DNA from: Solirubrobacterales bacterium
Lineage (GTDB): Bacteria > Actinomycetota > Thermoleophilia > Solirubrobacterales > Solirubrobacteraceae
Direction: 5' to 3'
Length of the DNA: 35,811 nucleotides
Assembly (NCBI GenBank): GCA_027451345.1
Contig: DAIDJO010000106.1
Coordinates: 1 to 35,811 of the forward strand
The position numbers and the translations under genes are program-made. The notes below the pieces were generated by a model. The model did not search any database, was not told the DNA's origin, and saw only the letters and a list, made by a program, of their open reading frames with translations. Shown here in pieces: positions 15,042 to 23,409 of this stretch (its first letter is position 1; every line of letters begins with the position of its first letter).

Positions 15042-15320
15042 ATGTCACGTCGCAGGCACACGCCGGAGCAGGTCGTTCGCAAGCTGAGGGAAGCCGACAG
15101 GCTTCTGCCCGAGGGCAGCGAGCTGCCCGAGGTGCTCAAGCATCTGGAGATCGCGGAGGCGACCTATCACCGTTGGCGCAACCAGTTCGGCGGGATGAAG
15201 GCCGACGATGTGAAGCGCCTGAAGGAGCTCGAGGCGCAGAATGCCAGGTTGAAGCGGATCGTTGCCGATCAGGCGCTGGATATTCAGGGGCTCAAGGAGC
15301 TGGCGTCGGGAAACTTCTGA
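15042..15320 (+). CDS. IS3-family transposase OrfA
   Basis: The 92-aa protein has the usual IS3 OrfA features: a helix-turn-helix (HTPEQVVRKLREADRLLPEG, then EVLKHLEIAEATYHRW) and a C-terminal leucine-zipper segment (LKELEAQNARLKRIVADQAL). It binds the IS ends. Near its 3' end, GGGAAAC at 15308-15314 is phased as G GGA AAC, a -1 slippery heptamer that would join OrfA to the OrfB frame. Confidence 0.92.
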   Translation: MSRRRHTPEQVVRKLREADRLLPEGSELPEVLKHLEIAEATYHRWRNQFGGMKADDVKRLKELEAQNARLKRIVADQALDIQGLKELASGNF

Positions 15321-16276
15321 GCCCGGCCCGGAGACGTCGTGCCGTCCTGGCGTTGCAGGAGCGGCCGGGGTTCTCTGAGCGTCGGGCATGCCGGCTGGCG
15401 GGCCAGCACCGCTCTACCCAACGTCACGTCGTGACTGCTGCCGACAATGAGGCGGCGCTGCGGGTTGAGCTCAGGGCGTTCTCACGCCGCAGGCCGCGGT
15501 GGGGGTATCGCTAGGCCCATCAGCATCTGCTCGATCAGGGCTGGTCGATCAACCGCAAACGCACCCAGCGGTTGTGGCGCGAGGAAGGGCTCGGGGCCGC
15601 AGAGCGACGCAAGCGCCAGCGGCGCGGGGATTCCACGATCCCAGGGGACCGGCTGCGGGCCCAGCGACCCGATCACGTGTGGGCCTTTGACTTTCAGTGG
15701 GACGTGACCGAGGACGGCCGCGCCGTCAAGCTGCTCTACGTGGTGGACGAGTTCACCAGGGAGGCGCTGGCGATGGAGGCCGAGCGGCGCATCGACGCCG
15801 ACAAGGTCGTCGACGTGCTCGACCGCATCGTCGCAGAGCAGCGCCGTCGCCCGGAGTTCGTGCGCTGCGACAACGGGCCGGAGATGACCTCCAACGCGCT
15901 GCGGGACTGGTGTCGCTTCTCCCGGACCGGGGTGGCGTTCATCGGGCCCGGCAGCCCTTGGGAGAACCCGTTCGTCGGATCTTTCAACAGCCGAGTCCGG
16001 GACGAGTTGCTCGCCGTGGAGAGCTTCTCCTGTCTCACCGAGGCCAAGGTCATGGTCGAGGACTTCCGTGTGGACTACAACCGCAACAGGCCGCGCCGAG
16101 CGCACGCCATGATGACCCCGGCCGCGTTCGCCGAGGGCTGGAGTACGGCCCAGGAGGCCGCGCGCGCCAGCGCCGAACCACAGCCGGCCTACGGCCGTCT
16201 TCCGTTCGACGCAGGCGCAACCCTTACCCTGCAGGAACCAGCCAACCACCAGCTCTCCCAGCAGGTGGACCGATGA
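15308..16276 (+). pseudogene. IS3-family transposase OrfB, inactivated
   Basis: The -1 frame encodes the rve-type catalytic domain (WAFDFQWDVTEDGR, FVRCDNGPEM, GSPWENPFV). Two lesions are seen. An in-frame TAG at 15512-15514 falls where relatives read RWGYRRAH. The third catalytic residue, expected 36 positions after the Asp of DNGPE, is Gly (NPFVGSFN) instead of Glu, explained by one GAA-to-GGA change. Two of the three DDE residues remain. The product is split and would be catalytically dead even if read through. Confidence 0.88.
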
Positions 16277-16314
16277 ACGGGGTCCGGTCAGGTCTGGGGT
16301 ACTCTTCGCGCGCT

Positions 16315-17295
16315 ATGAACGTAAGAGGGCAGATGCCTTCGCCTATACGCACACAGATATTCGTTTGGGATCCGAACCCAACGTTGGACATCGCGCTAAG
16401 CCTCAGCCGCCTTTCCCTGGGCGAGGTTCACCGGGCTGAGGTTCAGGAGATCGGGGTTGGCGGAAAGGGAACATTGGTACTCAGAACCCTGACGTCTCTC
16501 GGTGCTGACGCAAGTGGTCGAGCGGCGCTTGCCGGCAGCATCGGATCGGCCATTCGGAATCTAGCTCTGGGTACCGGACTGCCAATGGTCTACGACGAGG
16601 TATCGGGCGAGAGTCGTGTCGCCGTCACTGTTTCCGATGACTACATCGCTGATACCAACATCAACGGACCTGGACCGGACACCGTGGGGGCGGCGTGGGA
16701 GGACCACGTCACTGCGATTTGCGCCACCGCTCGAAAAACGCGGCCTGACTGGATGGTCATTGGCGGGCGACCCCCGCTAGGCGGGGATGGCGGAGTACGG
16801 CGCGTTCTCGCTGCCGCAGCGTCGCTTGGCATCTCAACGGCGATAGACATGGCCGAGCCGGTGCTTAGCTTGGCTATCCAAGCCAAGCCCACGCTAGTCA
16901 AGGTCAACCGGCGCGAGGCGACCGAATTGCTACAAGCCGACAGCGGAACGCCGTCAGCGGACCTCGCGCGTGGCTTGGTGGAGCGTGGCGCCTGTACGGC
17001 GATCGTCACCGACGGCGGTGGGCCTGTATGCCTCGCTCGGCGCGACAGCCCCGGCGCTCAACCAGATCTGCTCGTGATCCAGCCGCCGGAAAGTCGCGTT
17101 GTCTCGGCGATTGGCTGCGGTGATTGCTTCCTAGCTGGATTCTTGGCTGAGTTCGTCGAGTCGGATGACGCATCCGCCGCACTGACTCGAGGCGCAGCGG
17201 TCGCTAGTGCGGCAGCAGAAACCTCACTACCGGGAGATTTCGTGGCGGCCCGGGCCGACGAGTTGGCCAATGCGATAGAAGTCAGGGCTGGGTAA
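16315..17295 (+). CDS. PfkB-family carbohydrate kinase (1-phosphofructokinase-like)
   Basis: The 326-aa product resembles FruK/LacC-type kinases. It has NPTLDIALSLSRLSLGEVHR at residues 21-40, the GGKG signature (49-52), KVNRREA (196-202) and the anion hole/catalytic base GCGD with Asp270. The usual GAGD is GCGD here, which keeps the Asp. Family members phosphorylate phosphosugars or nucleosides. It starts 25 nt after the IS end; ATG 16333, preceded by agaggg, is an alternative start. It converges on the phosphatase gene with a 14-nt overlap. Sugar substrate unknown. Confidence 0.82.
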   Translation: MNVRGQMPSPIRTQIFVWDPNPTLDIALSLSRLSLGEVHRAEVQEIGVGGKGTLVLRTLTSLGADASGRAALAGSIGSAIRNLALGTGLPMVYDEVSGESRVAVTVSDDYIADTNINGPGPDTVGAAWEDHVTAICATARKTRPDWMVIGGRPPLGGDGGVRRVLAAAASLGISTAIDMAEPVLSLAIQAKPTLVKVNRREATELLQADSGTPSADLARGLVERGACTAIVTDGGGPVCLARRDSPGAQPDLLVIQPPESRVVSAIGCGDCFLAGFLAEFVESDDASAALTRGAAVASAAAETSLPGDFVAARADELANAIEVRAG

Positions 17296-18055
17296 GGCGC
17301 CGCACGATTGGCTCGGCGGCGGCGAAGGCTTCCTCATTGCGCGCGCAGATCCAACTTCGGGTCTCATCGTGCTGTAGGTCATCGAAGCTCAGGTCTCCTC
17401 CGTCAAGCATGCGAATTAACACGCCGGCGTTCCGCGCGATGGCGCTTGCCGCTGCCATATCCCAAGATCGCCAGCGCGGCGATCTTGGGCTAGGAATAAA
17501 GGCTGCGGCATCACAGCGGCCATCGAGAACCGCCGCGACCTTGTTGGCGCTGTGTGGCGTTCTGACGACGTGGGCCCCGAGCTTTTGCGCCGCGGGAATG
17601 CGGTCTGGGCTTAGACCGAGTGATCCCGTTGCCGAACTTGCAGACGTCCTGTCGATAGCGGAGTCGTGGAAAACCCCGCGCTCAGGCTGAACGAGCAGTC
17701 CGGCGACGGCCAGGCCGGCACGAACCACGCCCAATGAGACCCACCAGTCCGGGCGCCCCGCAATCAGGCTCGCCGTACCGTCGATCGGATCAATTACACC
17801 GATGTAATCGCTCGGCTCATCGCCATTGCTCATGAGTCCCAGCTCTTCGGAGAGGCACCTAGACGCACCGAACCAAGCCGTGAAGACGCGCCGGACGGCA
17901 ACATCGATCCTTATGTCCAGATCGGTGACGAGCGATCCGGAAGGCTCACGGCGCCAGCTAACTAGAGCGTGGCTTGCGTGCCACTCCTCGGTTATCGCTC
18001 GGACAACCTCCGGTACGAAACCTTGCCAGGCGTGGTCGAACTCGTTCGACGTCAC
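17282..18055 (-). CDS. inositol monophosphatase-family phosphatase
   Basis: The 257-aa protein has the metal-site motifs of the FIG superfamily: LSEELG (Glu70, Glu71), VIDPIDGT (Asp89, Asp92) and SWDMAAASA near residue 199. These Mg-dependent enzymes dephosphorylate inositol phosphate, PAP, histidinol phosphate or sugar bisphosphates. The GTG start overlaps the PhyH stop (GTGA), so the genes are coupled. A kinase and a phosphatase facing each other suggest a phosphorylated small-molecule intermediate; the compound is not evident. Confidence 0.85.
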   Translation of the reverse strand: MTSNEFDHAWQGFVPEVVRAITEEWHASHALVSWRREPSGSLVTDLDIRIDVAVRRVFTAWFGASRCLSEELGLMSNGDEPSDYIGVIDPIDGTASLIAGRPDWWVSLGVVRAGLAVAGLLVQPERGVFHDSAIDRTSASSATGSLGLSPDRIPAAQKLGAHVVRTPHSANKVAAVLDGRCDAAAFIPSPRSPRWRSWDMAAASAIARNAGVLIRMLDGGDLSFDDLQHDETRSWICARNEEAFAAAEPIVRRLTQP

Positions 18056-18801
18056 GTCGCACGCAGCTTGAGCGAGCCGCTTTCGGCTGTTGCTGAATTG
18101 CCGCGGAACCGATGCGCGCCGAGCACTAGGGCGGCGGAGTCGTCGGTGTTGGGCCGAAGATCGTCCACGCTGCGGCATGCAAACACCATGCTGGTCCTCG
18201 TCCCCGCTTCTGTGTTGACCCCAACGGAATGGAACGCCAGACCGTGAACCAAAAGCACGCCGCCCTCGTCCATTGGGATCGGCAAAGCTTGATCGAGCAG
18301 ATGGTGGTAGTCGTCGTACTCATCGGCCCATGTGCCGCCGCCTCCGCCAGCCTGGGGACCAATGTAAGGCAGGTTGTGTGAAGCTGGGACCACGTGGGTG
18401 CAGCCGTTCTCTACCCGTGACGCTTCCAAGTAGACGAACACGCTGACGATCGGGCGGCTCCAATGTTGTCCGTCGCGATGCAGGCGGAACGGAATCTCGC
18501 CGCTTCGCATGCGCGTCGCGTGGTTGTGTCGAAAGCGCTCAACTTCGATGTCCGGCCCAAGCAGAGCTGTCAGCCCATCGCGCACAGGCGCGCTCTGTAG
18601 CACCTCCAGAAACACCTCGTCGCGGTCCAATAGCCCGTCTACGCGGGCAACCTCCCCATGGTCGTTCAGGCGCACTGGGTCTCGCGCCTCAGCGAACAAC
18701 CTGTCGACGGTAGACCCCAAGCGAGCGAGAAGATCTCCTGGCACTGCGCCTGGCAGTCGGGCGTAACCGGATCGGATGAAGTGCGCTGCTAGATCCTTCA
18801 T
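18052..18801 (-). CDS. phytanoyl-CoA dioxygenase (PhyH)-family protein
   Basis: The 249-aa product shows the Fe(II)/2-oxoglutarate site: HRD (His108, Asp110 in PFRLHRDGQHW), a distal His191 (LAFHSVGVN) and a 2-oxoglutarate-binding Arg at about 202 (AGTRTSM). PhyH enzymes hydroxylate varied small molecules, including antibiotics and phosphonates. It is coupled by 4-nt overlaps to genes on both sides. The function is probably modification of a secondary metabolite or nucleotide-like compound, by inference from the family. Confidence 0.85.
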   Translation of the reverse strand: MKDLAAHFIRSGYARLPGAVPGDLLARLGSTVDRLFAEARDPVRLNDHGEVARVDGLLDRDEVFLEVLQSAPVRDGLTALLGPDIEVERFRHNHATRMRSGEIPFRLHRDGQHWSRPIVSVFVYLEASRVENGCTHVVPASHNLPYIGPQAGGGGGTWADEYDDYHHLLDQALPIPMDEGGVLLVHGLAFHSVGVNTEAGTRTSMVFACRSVDDLRPNTDDSAALVLGAHRFRGNSATAESGSLKLRAT

Positions 18802-19895
18802 AAGTCCGCCTTCGTTAGTGGTGGAAAGCTATCCCACATGACCGCGAACTGATTAGCGAAGAAGTCGTACCACTGCTCATCGGCCCCGCGGCTCAGCCTG
18901 AATCCTGGTCGCTGAGAGGACGGGACACGCCACGGAGTTAGCCATACGTACAACTCCGCCTGGACGGCAGCTTCATCGAAGACATAGATGGTGTATGGCG
19001 GCATACGGTCTATCAACCGAAACTCAAACACTCCGGTAGTGGGAACAGTGTCCCTAATGGAATAGATGTCAGCTATGGCTGCCTGGTATTGATGCCGAGC
19101 GGCTTGTTCGGTCTTTTTTGGTGCTGAGCTTCTGGCATTGGCCTCGATGACTGCGTCACACGTTGGGTCCATCGCCATCACGCGGAGCGTTCCACCTCGG
19201 CTGAGAAGTGCGATGAGTTCGCTCTTGTAGCTGGCGATCATCCGAGAATGAGAGAAGCCCAGCATGGCAACGCTGCTGGCCGTGGACATGGAGTGCTTGA
19301 AGTGCTCTGAGTTATCGACGTAGCCCTCGCTCAGGAATATCTCCGCAACTGAACCTGAAAGCAGTGCGCTATTGCGATTCGATGCACCGTTACCGCTGGC
19401 CGGATCAGCCAGGCGGTCGGCGACGTCTGCAGCGAGCTGACGTGCCACTTGGTCGATCACGAACGCCGCAGGAGTCAGCCCGGCGTACTGCCTGTTCCTG
19501 GTCTGATACCAGCGCCGTGACTTACCAAGTTCCTCAGCCGCCTTCTCCTCTCGCACCGTTTTTCCCGCTCGTCTGAGATCTGGAGCCAACCCGAGCTGCT
19601 TAGTAGCGGCACTTCGTTCCGGGTCTTGAAGCGAGTTGACAGCCGCATCAACGGCTGCCTCTACAGCTTTTGGCAGCGCGTCGGGATGACTACGTGGCAA
19701 TTCGCTGGCTGCCAACGCCGCCGCTACCTGAGGTAGCTCCCTCACCAGAAGTTCCTGGACCTCTCTGAGAACAAATTGGCGCCACTGAGCCGGGCCTATG
19801 TCAACCCACCGCTGCACGAACGTGCGGGCCAGATCCAGGCGATCTGATTGAGCTTCCCACGGGTCGTTTGCCAAAGCTTGCCAAGCATATGCCAA
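18798..19895 (-). CDS. PLD-like sensor-domain protein (DUF5919-like), unknown role
   Basis: The protein is 365 aa from a TTG start. The N-terminal half is helical. The C-terminal 180 residues (SVAMLGFSHSRMIASYKSEL, GGTLRVMAMDPTC, FEFRLIDRMPPYTIYVFDE) resemble the PLD-like ligand-sensing domain found behind HTH domains in actinobacterial regulators. No catalytic HKD motif is present. The start is doubtful: the best ribosome-binding site (gaggag) precedes an ATG at 19945 in another frame, while the frame used here is open to about 19950 without a canonical start. It heads the PhyH–phosphatase operon and may regulate it. Confidence 0.6.
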   Translation of the reverse strand: MAYAWQALANDPWEAQSDRLDLARTFVQRWVDIGPAQWRQFVLREVQELLVRELPQVAAALAASELPRSHPDALPKAVEAAVDAAVNSLQDPERSAATKQLGLAPDLRRAGKTVREEKAAEELGKSRRWYQTRNRQYAGLTPAAFVIDQVARQLAADVADRLADPASGNGASNRNSALLSGSVAEIFLSEGYVDNSEHFKHSMSTASSVAMLGFSHSRMIASYKSELIALLSRGGTLRVMAMDPTCDAVIEANARSSAPKKTEQAARHQYQAAIADIYSIRDTVPTTGVFEFRLIDRMPPYTIYVFDEAAVQAELYVWLTPWRVPSSQRPGFRLSRGADEQWYDFFANQFAVMWDSFPPLTKADL

Positions 19896-20188
19896 GGCCT
19901 GCTGACCATTGCCAGTGGACGCTCTTCCCCTGCCAATTCTCCCATTGAAAGCTCCTCAGCGTCGGACACGCCGCCTGGGGCCGCTAGGAAAGAGCCTCGC
20001 CGGAGCCCGGGAGGGTAAAGGCGCAACGAGTTCGAGCTAGCCAAACCGCGCGAAGCACTCGTTCGGCGAAGCGACCGGGGCCCGGGGAAACGGTGGAGTC
20101 AGTCCGAGAGAGTCGGACGCACCGCGGCAGACAGTGGCCGCACCTCAAGAAGAACCACAACTACTACCTGACCGAAGGAGCACTAACT
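19896..20188. other. divergent intergenic region, no gene
   Basis: It separates the minus-strand PLD-like/PhyH/phosphatase operon from the plus-strand vWA cluster and must hold both promoters. I see no clear -35/-10 pair. A gaggag site near 19955 precedes ATG 19945 on the minus strand. Confidence 0.4.
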
Positions 20189-20395
20189 ATGCCCAACGAC
20201 GCACTCGTGGCGCTGGCCCAGGCGAAGCTCGCGGAGGCCATCGCCTTCGAGGAGACGCACCCGGTCGCAGAAACCGCTGACGGCAGCCGTAGGGCTGACC
20301 TGGTCCGGCGCCGCGTCGATCGCCTCCTCGATGAGGCTGTCGAACTCGAAGCACGCGCCTGCAACCACGAAGAGCAGGTCAGTCGGGTCGCCTGA
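20189..20395 (+). CDS. small helical protein, 68 aa
   Basis: The protein begins MPNDALVALAQAKLAEAIAF and is rich in Ala, Arg and Glu with heptad-like spacing, suggesting a coiled coil. A strong aaggag site precedes the ATG. It is the first gene of a co-directional cluster that runs to 24944 and shares similar ribosome-binding sites (aaaggaac). Function unknown. Confidence 0.65.
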   Translation: MPNDALVALAQAKLAEAIAFEETHPVAETADGSRRADLVRRRVDRLLDEAVELEARACNHEEQVSRVA

Positions 20396-20436
20396 GGCGG
20401 CCCGGCAGTACGCCTACATCAATCGAAAGGAACAGC

Positions 20437-20910
20437 ATGTCGCAAACCACCCCCACAGTGCCGATGCTCGACGTCGCCACCAAACTGGACAGGATCCTCA
20501 CGAAGTTGGTCGGAGAGCAGAAAGTCCGTCATATCGACGACGACGGCTGGATCCACTTCGGCCTGGTCATCGACACGACTCCGGTCTCGCTCGTCGTGGA
20601 GCCGCTCGGCGACTCCGACGCCTCGGTGTACGGCTTCACGGTCATCGGGGCACGTGTCGAGGATCTCGATGCGGCTAGGGACTGGGTGCTTGCCTGCAAT
20701 CGCCGGATCCACTTTGGTCGAACGATGCTCGATGAGGATGGGGACGTCATGTTCATCCACCACCTCTTCTCCTCTGGGGTGAACGAAGCCAGCGTGCGCG
20801 GCTTGATCCATGTCGTCGCTGGCATGGCGAACACCTATCCCGACCTCGCAGAGAAGACCGGCGCCCTGTCGATCGCCGACCTCCAGGCGCTCAACAGCCT
20901 CGAGGACTGA
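20437..20910 (+). CDS. YbjN/type III secretion chaperone-like domain protein
   Basis: The 157-aa protein has the alpha/beta layout of YbjN-like proteins: LDRILTKLVGEQKVRHIDDD, then HFGLVIDTTPVSLVVEPLG, ACNRRIHFGRTMLDEDGDVM and a helical C-terminus. The fold resembles secretion chaperones that bind peptides or partner proteins. Here it may chaperone one of the neighbouring membrane or vWA proteins; that is inference. The gene has a good gaaaggaacag site. Confidence 0.7.
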   Translation: MSQTTPTVPMLDVATKLDRILTKLVGEQKVRHIDDDGWIHFGLVIDTTPVSLVVEPLGDSDASVYGFTVIGARVEDLDAARDWVLACNRRIHFGRTMLDEDGDVMFIHHLFSSGVNEASVRGLIHVVAGMANTYPDLAEKTGALSIADLQALNSLED

Positions 20911-21054
20911 GAGGACGCCGGCGGCCGACTGAACCGCAACCGACGGTCGGGAACCGAGAACAGACAGATCTCAGAGGGGCACGGGCCCGAAGGCTTGGAC
21001 ACCGGAGCCCGCGCTCCTTCTGAAAACCATCAACGACATCAAGGAGCATGACAA

Positions 21055-21873
21055 ATGCAGCCCATCAGGCAGTCCCCGGGGCGAGCGCTGGCGCTCGCCC
21101 TTTTCGTCGTCATGGCCATCGGGATCAGCGCTTGCGCTGGCCAGACCGGTGGCATCGGCGGCGCTGCGGCGGTGATGAGCCGCCTCGGCCCGCTGGCCAA
21201 GCAGTGCCACGGACCGGTAACGGCCGTCGCGGACATCGATGAGAGCGGCTCGGACCGGGGAACCAACAACCCCTTGATCACGCCGCGGCTCGCCGAGATC
21301 AAGGCGCTTTCTAACGAGGTTGCCGCCTGCGGCGGCAACGAGACGATCATGGCGTTCAGCTCGAGCATTAGCGACAGCACGACGCTGGCGACCCAAAGCT
21401 ATCCGGCCTCGTTTGGCACCCTCAACGCGAGGCTGCTGCACAACGACAAGCTGGAGACCAGCCTGATGGATCAGGTCCAATCGGGTCTCGGCAAGTCGTT
21501 CAAGCAGGTCGGCCCGGACGGCACGGATGTTCTCGGGCAGTTCACGTTGGTCAAGGAAGTTGGGGCTCAGTCACCTAGCGACCATCTGGTGGCTGACCTG
21601 CTGACCGATGGCATCGCTACCGCCGGCCCGGTCCGGATGGGTAACCCCAAGAAGTTCACCATGGCGGTGGCCGAGCAAGACGCTCGCACGACCCCGCTGC
21701 CATCGCTCAAGGGCGCTCAGGTGAACGTCATCGGCGTCGGCAAGACCGCCGCTGTCGGCCAACACCAGCCCGGCACCGGATACACCGATGCCCTGCTGGC
21801 CTTCTATCAGGAGGCATGCACCCGGATGGGTGCTCGCTGCAACGTCACCAGCACCTATGGGGGCGGGGACTGA
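21055..21873 (+). CDS. lipoprotein, unknown function
   Basis: The 272-aa product has a basic N-terminus (MQPIRQSPGRALAL), a hydrophobic stretch and a lipobox ending ISAC-AG, so it is probably a membrane-anchored lipoprotein outside the cell. The mature part begins with a beta strand followed by acidic residues (PVTAVADIDESGSD), recalling a vWA-type MIDAS (DxSGS), and ends RCNVTSTYGGGD. The periodic alpha/beta pattern supports a Rossmann-like fold. It may pair with the vWA protein at 23410-24171. Confidence 0.65.
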   Translation: MQPIRQSPGRALALALFVVMAIGISACAGQTGGIGGAAAVMSRLGPLAKQCHGPVTAVADIDESGSDRGTNNPLITPRLAEIKALSNEVAACGGNETIMAFSSSISDSTTLATQSYPASFGTLNARLLHNDKLETSLMDQVQSGLGKSFKQVGPDGTDVLGQFTLVKEVGAQSPSDHLVADLLTDGIATAGPVRMGNPKKFTMAVAEQDARTTPLPSLKGAQVNVIGVGKTAAVGQHQPGTGYTDALLAFYQEACTRMGARCNVTSTYGGGD

Positions 21874-21874
21874 G

Positions 21875-22148
21875 ATGACTCGCAGCGACGGACTCACACG
21901 TGAGGCCGCCGCCGGGTTGCTCCAGCGTCTTCGGACGCTGGAGCCCTGGCGGTCGGCGGTTACGGCAGTCCGCCCTGGAGAGCGGTATTCCCGGCAGGGC
22001 GCTGCCGTACCTGACCGACCCGTCGGCCAAGCACTGGATTCCCGGCAGCGCCGGCGCTGGACTGCTCGTGCTGCTCCTCCTACCCGAGACGCTGAATCGG
22101 CGCTCTGGGCCGGATCGAGCGACCACAAACACGACAACCACGAAGTGA
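21875..22148 (+). pseudogene. small membrane protein gene with apparent frameshift
   Basis: ATG 21875 opens MTRSDGLTREAAAGLLQRLR in one frame. From about 21990 the natural-looking sequence continues in another frame (ALPYLTDPSAKHWIPGSAGA, then a hydrophobic LLVLLLLPETL) to a TGA at 22146-22148, just before the next gene's ribosome-binding site. A single indel near 21975-22000 would join them. A GTG at 21900 could alternatively start the second frame alone. Confidence 0.45.
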
Positions 22149-22161
22149 AAAGGGGACTGAC

Positions 22162-22722
22162 ATGCCCAAGTTCAACATGGATAGCGCGCAGCTGCCCGAA
22201 GGCTCCGACAGCCCGCTGACGGAGTTCATCCCCGGCGTCGACGAGGTGTCAGCCAAAGTCGGGCCCGGCAACGTTCGCTGGCATCTCGAGGACGAGTATG
22301 ACGCCGCTGAAGTTGAGCAGCTCGAACTCTGGAAGGCCCAGGGCGACGATGAGGCGCGTCCGCACGATGTGCGGGCCGCCTCGACCAAGCACGACGCGGA
22401 CCTCGCAAAGAAGGTCAGTGCGGATCTTGATGACAAGGCCGCCAAAGCCGAGGCCCGCTACGACCAGGCCCACGCCGACCTGTGGCAGTTCCGTCGCCGG
22501 CCGGTTGATCACAAGTGGACAAAATGGCTCCGCTGGGGACTGCTCATCGGCGGTGACGCTGCCGGTGTAACCGGTGCCGCCCTGCTCATGGGCGAGCCCT
22601 GGATCACCGCCGGACTGCAGGCCACAAGCATCGGTGCCGCGGTGGTCTGCCTTGGAGCGGTGGGTCGTGACCTCAGGTTCATCGCGTCACACCGCGCCCG
22701 GCGTCTTCAGATCAACAAGTGA
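22162..22722 (+). CDS. predicted membrane protein with charged coiled-coil domain
   Basis: The 186-aa protein starts MPKFNMDSAQLPEGSDSPLT. It has a long charged helical region (VSADLDDKAAKAEARYDQAH) followed by two hydrophobic segments (WGLLIGGDAAGVTGAALLMG and ATSIGAAVVCLGAVG). It lies within the 20.2-24.9 kb cluster. No known domain is recognised. Confidence 0.7.
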   Translation: MPKFNMDSAQLPEGSDSPLTEFIPGVDEVSAKVGPGNVRWHLEDEYDAAEVEQLELWKAQGDDEARPHDVRAASTKHDADLAKKVSADLDDKAAKAEARYDQAHADLWQFRRRPVDHKWTKWLRWGLLIGGDAAGVTGAALLMGEPWITAGLQATSIGAAVVCLGAVGRDLRFIASHRARRLQINK

Positions 22723-22759
22723 CCAACAACGACTCACACTATGAAAGGAACAGATCACG

Positions 22760-23407
22760 ATGCAGGCAAACTACGATCTCCCCGAGTTCCGGAGTCCGGA
22801 TCTCGCGGACCGTCTCCCCAAGGACTACCCCAACCTGTTCAACGGCCGGCACGGTGGAGAGGGGGTGCTGAAGCTCACCATCCTCGCCGCCGTCGGTGGC
22901 ACCATGGTGATTGCCACCGGCATCCTGGGGCTCCGCACCGGGACCGAGGGATCGCTCGCGGGTGCCGCCTTCGGTGCTTTCGCGTTCGCGCTCGGACTCG
23001 CCTCGCTGGTGAACGCTTGGGATGTTTCGGATGAGGTCGGGGAAATGCTCGACAACCTCAAGAAGGACGTCCGCTACCAGCGGAAGCAGGCCCACAGAGC
23101 CCGCCAAGCTCCCGTTATCAAGGAGCACGACGGAGCGGTCGAGCAGGCCACCAACATCCGGGCCCATGCCGAGGCGCAGGGACAGGCAGCAGCAGCCGCC
23201 GTTCGCCGCATGAAGTTCCAAGCGCTGACCCGCAGCGCCGGCGTCGTCGGCCACGGGCGGCTGGTCGCGCCGGCCGGTTCGGAGGCCGACGTCCCAGAGT
23301 CGGAAGAAGCCCGCGAGCCGATCCCGGCAACCGCACCGCGCACGAACGGCCACCATCCTGACCGCGAAGTGCCGGCGCCCTACATCCTCACCGCTGAGGA
23401 GGAGTAG
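22760..23407 (+). CDS. predicted membrane protein, 215 aa
   Basis: The product begins MQANYDLPEFRSPDLADRLP. Two hydrophobic segments (VLKLTILAAVGGTMVIATGI and AFGAFAFALGLASLVNA) precede a cytosolic-looking helical, Gln/Ala-rich region and a disordered acidic tail ending TAEEE. The layout mirrors the previous gene but with the membrane part N-terminal. It is followed 2 nt later by the vWA gene, so coupling is likely. Confidence 0.7.
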   Translation: MQANYDLPEFRSPDLADRLPKDYPNLFNGRHGGEGVLKLTILAAVGGTMVIATGILGLRTGTEGSLAGAAFGAFAFALGLASLVNAWDVSDEVGEMLDNLKKDVRYQRKQAHRARQAPVIKEHDGAVEQATNIRAHAEAQGQAAAAAVRRMKFQALTRSAGVVGHGRLVAPAGSEADVPESEEAREPIPATAPRTNGHHPDREVPAPYILTAEEE

Positions 23408-23409
23408 CA

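Larger units (their letters stand above)
14964..16290 (+). mobile_element. IS3-family insertion sequence (inactive)
   Basis: Terminal inverted repeats are imperfect: tggcgggacccc at 14964 and, read inward from 16290, tgaccggacccc. Similarity continues for about 40 nt (shared ggtcca and gagagct). The flanks carry a 4-bp target duplication ggtc (14960-14963 and 16291-16294), as in the IS407-like branch of IS3. It holds orfA and a broken orfB. It lies just upstream of the PfkB-like gene and may affect its transcription. Confidence 0.85.
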
